A stretch of 13,729 nucleotides of DNA, from NCBI GenBank assembly GCA_002422285.1, contig DIUF01000042.1:18972-32700 (forward strand), written 5' to 3'. The DNA is from Flavobacteriales bacterium UBA6165. Its GTDB lineage: Bacteria; Bacteroidota; Bacteroidia; Flavobacteriales_D; Crocinitomicaceae. Each line of letters opens with the position of its first letter. Positions within the stretch are counted from its first letter, which is position 1. A program made the position numbers and the translations under genes. This document shows, one piece after another, positions 1 through 7,196 of the stretch. The notes beneath the pieces were generated by a model. The model had not been told where the DNA came from. It did not search any database and saw nothing but the letters and a program-made list of their open reading frames with translations.

Positions 1-1800
1 ATGTCAACAAAATCATCCCTTGATCTTCAAATTAAAGCCTTGCCAGATTTGCCTGGCGTATATCAGTATTATGATGCTGCTGGGAAGATTTTGTATGTTG
101 GAAAAGCTAAAAACCTCAAAAAAAGGGTCAGTTCGTATTTCAATAAAAACGACCATAATGGCAAAACCCGAATTTTAGTTGCAAAAATTGCGCGCATCGA
201 ACATATTGTTGTGGATAGCGAATTGGATGCCTTACTTTTGGAAAACAATCTGATTAAAAAGTATCAACCGCGCTACAATATTTTACTCAAAGACGATAAA
301 ACGTATCCGTGGATCGTGGTTAAAAGTGAGGCTTTTCCGAGGATTTTCAGTACTCGGCGTGTTATTAAAGATGGTTCGGCCTATTATGGACCATTTTCAT
401 CTGGGCGTGTGATGCATGCTTTGTTGGATTTGCTTAGTAGATTGTATCCATTGCGCTCATGTCAATTGGATTTGTCGGAAGAAAAAGTGAATCGAGGCAC
501 CTATAAAGTTTGCTTGGAATACCACATTGGCAATTGTAAAGGCCCGTGTGAGAAAAAACAAAGTCCAGTGGAATATGATATGTACATCAAAGACATCCAC
601 GAAATATTAAAAGGAAATTTGAGCTCGGTAATTCAGCGTGTGCGCACTTTGATGGAAGATGCAGCTGCCGTTTATCGATTTGAAGAAGCCCAAGAACTCA
701 AAGAAAAATTGGATTTATTGGAAAACTACCGCAGCAAAAGCACCATCGTGAATCCGAATTTGGGCATTCTGGATGTATTTACTGTTTTGGAGGAGGTGGA
801 TGCTTTCTACATCAATTATATGTTGGTGAAAGATGGCGCTTTGATGCATGTTTACACCAATATGGTCAACAAAAAATTGGAGGAAACACCTGAAGATGTG
901 CTTGGTTTTGTTTTGCCAGAATTGCGCGACCGTTTTAACAGTCAAGCCAAAGATGTTTTGGTGAATGTGAAAACTTCCTTCGAGTTTGAGGGTATTAAAT
1001 TCAACCTGCCGCAACGTGGCGATAAAAAGGCGCTCTTGGATTTGTCTGTTAGGATGATTAAAAATTACCGACTCGATCAGTTAAAACAGCAGAAAATCAA
1101 AGACCCGGAAGCGCATCAAAATCGAATTCTGGAGACCATACAGAAGGACTTTCGTTTAAAGACTTTACCGCGACACATAGAGTGTTTTGATAACTCTAAT
1201 TTTCAGGGAACCAATGCTGTTTCGGCTTGTGTTGTATTTAAAGATGGTAAACCGAGCAAAAAGGATTACCGCCATTTTGATATTAAAACAGTAGAAGGAC
1301 CCGATGATTTTGCTTCCATGCGAGAGGTGGTTTCCAGACGCTACAAAAGATTGGTCGACGAAAATCAGCCGCTTCCTGATTTGGTGGTGATAGACGGTGG
1401 AAAAGGTCAACTCAGCGCCTCGGTGGAAGCCTTGCAGTCACTAGGTTTGCGCGGGAAAATTCCAATTGTGGGCATTGCTAAGCGCTTGGAGGAAATCTTT
1501 TTTCCAGAGGATACAATTCCGCTGTATTTGGATAAGCGCTCAGAAAGTTTGAAAGTGATCCAACACATGCGCAATGAAGCACACAGGTTTGGCATTACGC
1601 ACCACAGAAACAAGCGCAGTAAAAACGCGCTGACTTCAGAATTAAACGAAATTCAAGGTGTTGGCCCGAAAACCTTTGAGATGTTGATGAAGCAATTCAA
1701 ATCCATGAAAAGATTGAAAGAAGCATCTTTAGAATCTATTCAATCTGTTGTAGGTGATGCCAAAGGATTATTGATTTTTGAAGGTTTGAATACGAAATAA
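1..1800 (+). CDS. uvrC: UvrABC system protein C (excinuclease subunit C)
   Basis: UvrC is the dual-incision nuclease of nucleotide excision repair: UvrB hands it the lesion and it cuts the damaged strand on both sides. Seen here: an N-terminal GIY-YIG nuclease domain (about residues 14-95; GVY at 19-21, YVGK at 32-35, R42, likely metal-binding E81); four cysteines C154, C171, C179 and C183, matching the Cys cluster that binds iron-sulphur in this family; a UVR (UvrB-binding) helical segment at about 210-243; an RNase H-like nuclease domain with candidate catalytic D397 (CFDNSN), D465 (VIDGGKGQ) and H528 (EAHRFG); and a helix-hairpin-helix end (about 548-595, IQGVGPKT). At 599 aa it is close to the E. 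coli protein (about 610), so it appears complete and intact. The ATG is the first base of the window, so its promoter and any upstream operon partner are not visible. The distance from start to the GIY motif is normal for the family. Confidence 0.97.
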   Translation: MSTKSSLDLQIKALPDLPGVYQYYDAAGKILYVGKAKNLKKRVSSYFNKNDHNGKTRILVAKIARIEHIVVDSELDALLLENNLIKKYQPRYNILLKDDKTYPWIVVKSEAFPRIFSTRRVIKDGSAYYGPFSSGRVMHALLDLLSRLYPLRSCQLDLSEEKVNRGTYKVCLEYHIGNCKGPCEKKQSPVEYDMYIKDIHEILKGNLSSVIQRVRTLMEDAAAVYRFEEAQELKEKLDLLENYRSKSTIVNPNLGILDVFTVLEEVDAFYINYMLVKDGALMHVYTNMVNKKLEETPEDVLGFVLPELRDRFNSQAKDVLVNVKTSFEFEGIKFNLPQRGDKKALLDLSVRMIKNYRLDQLKQQKIKDPEAHQNRILETIQKDFRLKTLPRHIECFDNSNFQGTNAVSACVVFKDGKPSKKDYRHFDIKTVEGPDDFASMREVVSRRYKRLVDENQPLPDLVVIDGGKGQLSASVEALQSLGLRGKIPIVGIAKRLEEIFFPEDTIPLYLDKRSESLKVIQHMRNEAHRFGITHHRNKRSKNALTSELNEIQGVGPKTFEMLMKQFKSMKRLKEASLESIQSVVGDAKGLLIFEGLNTK

Positions 1801-1947
1801 TTTGTCCTTCTTAATTTGATAGAAAAAAATATTTGGTGCAACCTCATTAAACCAATTTTCGTCAAGTTATGGCTTTATGCTTGATTAACGAAATGTTACA
1901 CTTTTTAAATTTATTTTACAAAATGGTTTTTGAGTTGATTCAAGTCT

Positions 1948-1955
1948 TAAATTTG
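1948..1955 (+). promoter_or_regulatory. Candidate -7 element for the PKD-repeat gene
   Basis: TAAATTTG matches the Bacteroidota -7 consensus TAnnTTTG and lies 44 bases before the ATG at 2000. A TTTTTG run at 1927-1932 could act as the -33 element, but the 15-base spacing is shorter than the usual 19-21, so the call is tentative. The rest of the 1801-1999 gap is AT-rich and shows no gene and no convincing terminator for uvrC. Confidence 0.3.
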
Positions 1956-1999
1956 TTGACTATTTTTTTCATTAAATCTTAATTTGGAGATTGATAAAC

Positions 2000-4747
2000 A
2001 TGTATACTATGAACAAAGCTATTACTCTAATTGCATTTTCTTTTTTACTGTCTTTTAAAAGTGCTTTTGCCTGCTCACCTTATGGAACGCCGTTAGTATC
2101 TTTCACTGTAGTCGGTGATAATTTAAATGTAACTGTAACCAATACGTCTAATTGGTCTTGTTGTTATCATTTTCAACTTGAACTTATCTGTGACGCAGCC
2201 ACTTTTTCTGGTACAGCAAATTATGGTGTTTTCACGTCAAACGCCAATACACCAACAATATGTAAACCAACATCAGCTAATCTCGCTTATCCAGTTTACA
2301 CAATAGATATTAGCCAATTATGTCCCGGTTTGACATATAAGTTTCGAGTTCGTGATAAGCATACTGGGTATTCTTATTGGTCAAACTGGTCAGCAGTGCA
2401 AACATTTTCTGTTCCAGGACCAGAATATCAAATAAATCTAAGCGCGTCCCCTCTTGTTGTTTGTATTCCTGGATGTACAACCTTGAGCGCGTCATCTACA
2501 AATAATTGTGGTCCAGTAACTTATACTTGGGATCAGGGTTTAGGCACTGGAGATACTCAATCAGCTTGTCCTCCTGTACCTACAACATACACTGTGACAG
2601 GTTCTGTTCAAGTTCCACTTTGTCCTGTTCCAATTACTTTATCAACTTCAATAAATATTGGCGTTGATTTACCTGCAATTAGCGGAACCGCTTCTGCTTT
2701 TCCATTAAATATTTGTCAAGGTGATTCAACCGTTTTATCGCTCGCCGGTCATTATGGGTTGATACAATGGCAGTACTCTGATAACCCATTAGGTCCATTT
2801 GTTGATATTCCAGGCGCTACAGGTGAAACGTATGTTTTTCAAACTGATTTCACAATGAGTAACTTGTATTTTAGGGCTTATGTATACACTTGTACAGATG
2901 AGTTTACTGAGCCAGTGCTTGTTCAGGTTTTTGATACCCCGCAAGCTAATTTCAATACTGATGGTGTTTGTTCTGACGCTTTGTATGTTTTTCAGAATAC
3001 AACGATTAACGTTAGTCCGGTAACAGTTTGGAACTGGGATTTTGGTAATGGTGATTCTGCAAATGTCGAAAATCCAAATTATTTTTATCCTCCTGGGACA
3101 TATTCGGTTTCATTATTCGCACAAAATGCTGCAGGTTGTTCTAGTGAAATAACCCAAGATATTACTGTTTATCCTATTCCGAATTCCTTATTTTCTGTGA
3201 ATAGCGTGTGCCTAAATAGTTCAAGTGAACTGATTTCCTTATCAACTGTAGATGATCCAAGTACGATTGTCACATATCAATGGGACTTTTTCAACAACGG
3301 AACAATTGATTATGGCTCAACAGACGTCAGCTTTGTTTTCACAGAAGAGGGTGTTTTTCCGGTAAATTTGACAGTAGTTACGAACCACGGATGCAGTCAA
3401 AGCTATATTGGAAATGTAACGGTTTATCCAAATCCAGTTGCGGACTTTTCAGTTTCAACAGTTTGTTTGAATGACGTTGCGAATTTTATAGATGAAACTG
3501 AATTGTCTAATACTTTTACTTCAAATGAACTTATAAGCTGGGAATGGGATTTTGGAGATGGGAATACATCAAATACCCAAAATCCTAGTCATATTTATTC
3601 AGCCCCAAACACTTACAACGTGTCTTTAACTGTAATCTCTAATAATGGTTGCTCTTCAAGTGTTGTAATCCCTCTTAATGTTTATCCTATACCTGTGGCT
3701 TCTTTTACTGGTATTCAATTGGAAGGATGTAGTCCATTGACCCCCATTGTAACATCAAATTCTACTGTTGGTCAACCGTCGTCAATAAGCAATTATAACT
3801 GGCAATTGTCAAACGGTATGAATCAGGATTCTGGAAATAGCGTGTTCTCTCCGACAATCCAGAATAATGGTTCTTCATCAGCGAGTTTTAATCTTATTTT
3901 AACTGTTACAACAAATAATGGTTGTACAAATACAATTGAAGTTCCGAATTACATTACTGTTCACCCTAATCCTTCCATTTCGGCGTCTTATAATGAATTG
4001 TGTGATGGTTTGTCAGTTGGATTCAATGTAGAAGTCCAATGGAATTCTAGTAATCCTCAAAGTCTCAATATTTCATATGGAGACGGAACGAGTTCACCTA
4101 TAAGTCAGCCCAATTTTAATCATACTTACCCATCTTGGGGTGATTACATGACAACAATTAACGCGCAAAGTGATTTAGGTTGTTCAAGCTCTTTATCACT
4201 TCCAATACTTATTCATCCTGTTCCTACAACATCCATTAATAGCTTATCTTATTGCTCAAGCCAAGTTACATTGGGTTATTCAATCACCTCTTTGTCCCTT
4301 GGATTGGATATCTTATCCAATTATTGGGTTGTTCAAGGTGATACTTTGTTAGCATCTTCACCTGTGTTCTCTGGAAACTCAGGTTCTGGGGATTTTGATG
4401 GGATTTTATCTTTAGTTGCCTCGAATGGTTGTGTCTATTCTTATTCATTCCCGTATTTCGTAGATAATGATGTTGATATTGAGAATTTTTATCTCCCAAA
4501 TGTTATAACACCAAACGGTGATATGGTAAATGACCAATATGTAATAGACCCTTATTTTGATCAGTGCGTTATTTATAAAATTGAGTTTATGAATCGTTGG
4601 GGTCAAACTATTTATACAATGACTTCAAATGCTAATCCATTCGAAGGCAAGGACACCCAAGGTAATGAATTGCCGGTTGGCGTATATTTTTATAAGTTGT
4701 CATCTGAACTGATTGACTTACATGGTTTTGTCCATATTATTCGATAG
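2000..4747 (+). CDS. Secreted PKD/Ig-like repeat protein with T9SS type B sorting domain
   Basis: This is a predicted surface or extracellular protein, probably adhesin-like; its ligand is unknown. Numbering from ATG 2000 (915 aa): Sec signal peptide 1-24 ending AFA; an FN3-like region at about 25-138 with a WSNWS motif near its end; two Cys-rich Ig-like stretches (about 140-312); then six tandem units of about 85-90 aa, each with a Cys pair: C324/C380, C404/C465, C489/C551, C577/C642, C668/C728, C752/C811. Units 1, 3 and 5 carry PKD motifs (WDFGNGD, WDFGDGN, YGDGT); the others are degenerate. About 829-915 is the CHU_C/T9SS type B sorting domain (LPNVITPNGD, NRWGQ, GVYFYK, terminal Arg). Family knowledge: such domains direct export across the outer membrane by T9SS, as for SprB. 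The start could also be ATG 2009; an in-frame TTG at 1991 is less likely. GGAG at 1986-1989 is a weak ribosome-binding site for ATG 2000. The gene looks somewhat more AT-rich than its neighbours. Its last 261 residues are shared with the next gene. Confidence 0.88.
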   Translation: MYTMNKAITLIAFSFLLSFKSAFACSPYGTPLVSFTVVGDNLNVTVTNTSNWSCCYHFQLELICDAATFSGTANYGVFTSNANTPTICKPTSANLAYPVYTIDISQLCPGLTYKFRVRDKHTGYSYWSNWSAVQTFSVPGPEYQINLSASPLVVCIPGCTTLSASSTNNCGPVTYTWDQGLGTGDTQSACPPVPTTYTVTGSVQVPLCPVPITLSTSINIGVDLPAISGTASAFPLNICQGDSTVLSLAGHYGLIQWQYSDNPLGPFVDIPGATGETYVFQTDFTMSNLYFRAYVYTCTDEFTEPVLVQVFDTPQANFNTDGVCSDALYVFQNTTINVSPVTVWNWDFGNGDSANVENPNYFYPPGTYSVSLFAQNAAGCSSEITQDITVYPIPNSLFSVNSVCLNSSSELISLSTVDDPSTIVTYQWDFFNNGTIDYGSTDVSFVFTEEGVFPVNLTVVTNHGCSQSYIGNVTVYPNPVADFSVSTVCLNDVANFIDETELSNTFTSNELISWEWDFGDGNTSNTQNPSHIYSAPNTYNVSLTVISNNGCSSSVVIPLNVYPIPVASFTGIQLEGCSPLTPIVTSNSTVGQPSSISNYNWQLSNGMNQDSGNSVFSPTIQNNGSSSASFNLILTVTTNNGCTNTIEVPNYITVHPNPSISASYNELCDGLSVGFNVEVQWNSSNPQSLNISYGDGTSSPISQPNFNHTYPSWGDYMTTINAQSDLGCSSSLSLPILIHPVPTTSINSLSYCSSQVTLGYSITSLSLGLDILSNYWVVQGDTLLASSPVFSGNSGSGDFDGILSLVASNGCVYSYSFPYFVDNDVDIENFYLPNVITPNGDMVNDQYVIDPYFDQCVIYKIEFMNRWGQTIYTMTSNANPFEGKDTQGNELPVGVYFYKLSSELIDLHGFVHIIR
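3962..4744 (+). repeat. Copy 1 of the shared 261-residue C-terminal module
   Basis: Codons from HPNPSI to the terminal Arg align without gaps to 6411-7193 in the next gene. By hand count 152 of 261 residues are identical (about 58%), rising to about 72% over the last 111 residues. The module holds two Cys-paired PKD-like units plus the T9SS type B sorting domain. It is a diverged, intragenic tandem duplication rather than a recent DNA repeat. Confidence 0.85.
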
Positions 4748-4818
4748 TGCGATACATGGACTTTAGTGGATACAGTTTGTACATTGCACATTTTTAATAT
4801 CAACTGAAATGGCAATAC

Positions 4819-4830
4819 GGAAATATTTCC
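4819..4830. promoter_or_regulatory. 12-bp perfect palindrome upstream of the IgGFc-binding-type gene
   Basis: GGAAATATTTCC is a perfect palindrome ending 26 bases before the ATG at 4857, in the 109-bp gap between the two T9SS cargo genes. It could be an operator half-site pair. An AT-rich palindrome of this size can also arise by chance, so the functional call is weak. I see no clean TAnnTTTG element in this gap; TACAGTTTG is one base too long. The second gene may therefore be read from the first gene's promoter. Confidence 0.2.
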
Positions 4831-4856
4831 ATGATAAAAATCAATAAACAGGATTT

Positions 4857-7196
4857 ATGTTTAGGAATATTTGCTTAGGAATAATTTTTAGTTTCTCATT
4901 TCAGTTGAATTTATTTTCACAATTAGATACCTTATTCTGGTTTGTAGCTCCGGAATTAACATGGGGTCATGGGGATAATCCTGTTGTCTTTCGCTTTGCC
5001 ACCATGGACGAGCCTGCAACGATTTCTATAACACAACCTGCAAATCCTGCTTTTCCTGAACAAATTTTGAATTTGGCTGCGAGCACATCTCAAACGCTGA
5101 ATTTGGCCCCATGGTTTGCTATGGTTGAAAATTTCCCTGCCAATTCGGTATTGAATCTCGGCTTTAAAATCACCTCGACAAGTTCGATTACGGCCTATTA
5201 TGAATCGAATCCAACTTGCCAGTGCAATCCTGATATCATGGCCCTCAAAGGAAGAAATGCTTTAGGGACGGACTTTGTTGTGGGTGGACAGACTTTTTAC
5301 AACAATGGAAATTACAATCCCCCAGCTAATGGCAAGTTTGATATTGTAGCAACTGAAGACAATACAACAATCACAATCATTCCATCCAACAACATCACTG
5401 GTCATTTGGCTGGTATTCCATTCACAGTTGTATTAAATGCTGGACAAACTTGGAGTGGTGTGGCCATTTCACTCAATGGTCCGACTAAGGTTGTGGGTAC
5501 CATTATTTCGGCGGATAAACCTATTGCTGTGACCTATACTGATGACTCTGTTGCGTTTGGGGGCTGCTTGGATGTTTTGAGTGACCAATTAATTCCAACC
5601 AGCATTATTGGCACGGATTACATAGCTGTTCGTGGGTTTTTACAAGGAATGGATCGCGTTTTTGTTACCGCTGCCAATGCCAATACTCAGGTTTTTGTGA
5701 ATGGAAATCCGGTACCAGTTGCAACAATTCAAATCGGTCAAACTCACATGATTGAACTTATTGCAGAAAGTGTATATATAACAACTTCTGAGCCTTCTTA
5801 TGTGTTCCAAGTTACTGGTTTTGGCTGTGAAGTTGGCGGAGCAATTCTACCGCCTATTGTATGTACCGGCTCAAATGAAGTTCCTTTTATTCGTTCAACC
5901 AATGAGTTTTTTGGCGTCATTATTTTGGTTCCATCAGGGGCTGAAGATGATTTTTTGTTTGATGCTCAGGCTGGGATTATTCAAGCAGCGGCATTTAGTT
6001 TTGTTCCCGGGACAAATGACGAATGGATGTACGCTCAACTTGATATGTCTGCTCAGTTTGCTGTTAATCAAGGTGTTCGGGTTCAGAATACTGAAGAGCG
6101 TTTTCACTTGGGCATCATTAATGGCGGTGCAAGTTCTGGTTGTCGCTTCGGATTTTTCAGTGATTTTGCAAGCTTCAAGTATCAAATTGAACCCACCACA
6201 AATACCGTTTGCGAAGGCGGTACTTTGGTTTTCACCACCAATGAAGTTCCTGGAGCGACCTATGAATGGACTGGGCCCAATGGCTTCAACAATCAAGGGC
6301 CATCTATAACAATCAATGACGCAGCTCTCATCAACATGGGCTGGTACTATGTTTCCGGAAATTTTCCTGATGCTTGTGAATTGGTGCCTGATTCTATTTT
6401 TGTAACGGTAAATCCAAATCCAAGTATTGACGCTTCCTTTAGTGAATTGTGCGATGGCCAATCAGTAGCAATTAATGTGGATGTAGATTGGTTTTCGAGC
6501 AATCAAGAGAATATCAATATTGCATTTGGCGATGGAGAAAATGCAGAAATGACATCGAATTCAATCAATCATACTTATGCTAACGGTGGACAATACAATG
6601 CTACTATCATTGCTGAAAGCGATTTAGGCTGTGCGGATTCTTTCTCGCTACCCATAGTAGTCAATGCCATTCCACAAGTGAGTTTTGAATCCCAATCATT
6701 TTGTTCAAGCACGGTTGATTTTGCTTACAACATCACTTCAATTTCGTCAACATTGGATATTACCAGCCACTATTGGTTTATTCAAGGCGATTCTATTTTC
6801 TCTAATTCGCCAACAATTTTCGCATCTAATGGAACAGGCACTTATGATGCGAATTTTGGACTCGTTGCTACCAATGGTTGTGTTTACACCTATTCCTTGA
6901 GCTATTTTGTTGATAGCGAAATAGACATTTCTAATTTCCAACTTCCGAATGTGATTACTGCAAATGCGGATGGCGTGAACGATCAGTTTTTGGTTGACCC
7001 GTACTTCGATTTATGTGTTGATTATACTATAGAATTCATCAACCGCTGGGGGCAATTGGTGTTTACAATGACATCCAATGATAACGCTTTTGAGGGCAGA
7101 GATACGAATTCTAACGAACTTCCAGTCGGTGTTTATTTCTACAAATTCACTTCGGAATTGATCGAATTACACGGTTTTGTGCACGTTATTCGTTAG
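4857..7196 (+). CDS. Secreted IgGFc-binding-type domain protein with T9SS type B sorting domain
   Basis: This is a predicted secreted surface protein of 779 aa; its ligand is unknown. Domains in order: signal peptide 1-21 (mature end QLDTLFW); a long beta-rich region at about 125-435 resembling the IgGFc-binding N-terminal domain family, with features such as GTDF at 137-140, a TEDNTTITIIP strand, KPIAVTYTDD and a DQLIP segment; an Ig-like domain at about 441-518 with C452/C507; then the 261-residue module 519-779 shared with the upstream gene. That module has PKD-like Cys pairs C532/C592 and C616/C675, an FGDGE motif, and the T9SS type B sorting domain (LPNVITANADG, NRWGQ at 729-733, GVYFYK, terminal Arg). 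The domain name comes from a mammalian IgG-Fc-binding mucin-like protein; antibody binding in bacteria should not be assumed. It lies 109 bp behind its paralogous neighbour, so co-expression is plausible. Its stop overlaps the end of convergent uvrA by 11 bp. ATG 4857 gives a well-formed signal peptide. Confidence 0.88.
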   Translation: MFRNICLGIIFSFSFQLNLFSQLDTLFWFVAPELTWGHGDNPVVFRFATMDEPATISITQPANPAFPEQILNLAASTSQTLNLAPWFAMVENFPANSVLNLGFKITSTSSITAYYESNPTCQCNPDIMALKGRNALGTDFVVGGQTFYNNGNYNPPANGKFDIVATEDNTTITIIPSNNITGHLAGIPFTVVLNAGQTWSGVAISLNGPTKVVGTIISADKPIAVTYTDDSVAFGGCLDVLSDQLIPTSIIGTDYIAVRGFLQGMDRVFVTAANANTQVFVNGNPVPVATIQIGQTHMIELIAESVYITTSEPSYVFQVTGFGCEVGGAILPPIVCTGSNEVPFIRSTNEFFGVIILVPSGAEDDFLFDAQAGIIQAAAFSFVPGTNDEWMYAQLDMSAQFAVNQGVRVQNTEERFHLGIINGGASSGCRFGFFSDFASFKYQIEPTTNTVCEGGTLVFTTNEVPGATYEWTGPNGFNNQGPSITINDAALINMGWYYVSGNFPDACELVPDSIFVTVNPNPSIDASFSELCDGQSVAINVDVDWFSSNQENINIAFGDGENAEMTSNSINHTYANGGQYNATIIAESDLGCADSFSLPIVVNAIPQVSFESQSFCSSTVDFAYNITSISSTLDITSHYWFIQGDSIFSNSPTIFASNGTGTYDANFGLVATNGCVYTYSLSYFVDSEIDISNFQLPNVITANADGVNDQFLVDPYFDLCVDYTIEFINRWGQLVFTMTSNDNAFEGRDTNSNELPVGVYFYKFTSELIELHGFVHVIR
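6411..7193 (+). repeat. Copy 2 of the shared 261-residue C-terminal module
   Basis: This is the partner of 3962-4744. It has the same length with no gaps, and the same Cys spacing (60 and 59 residues within the two pairs). The conserved tail includes the LPN-VIT, NRWGQ, NELPVGVYFYK and LHGFVH segments. The upstream parts of the two genes are unrelated, so the similarity boundary is sharp at the start of this module. Confidence 0.85.

Noticed and set aside
1833..1855. TTGGT/ACCAA inverted repeat after uvrC as a terminator
   Set aside because: The stem is only five base pairs with a 13-base loop and a short T run, too weak to call.
1991..1999. TTG start for the PKD-repeat protein
   Set aside because: ATG 2000 (or 2009) follows within three to six codons, gives a cleaner signal peptide, and has a better-spaced GGAG upstream.
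2060..2077. Possible lipoprotein signal (Ala-Phe-Ala-Cys) at the end of the PKD protein's signal peptide
   Set aside because: The -3 and -2 residues (Ala, Phe) do not fit a lipobox, and a T9SS C-terminal signal argues for ordinary signal peptidase cleavage.
5800..6461. Overlapping open frames of about 170 codons on both strands inside the IgGFc-binding-type gene
   Set aside because: The translations have no family features and lie wholly inside a gene with a clear signal peptide, domains and sorting signal. They are shadow frames.
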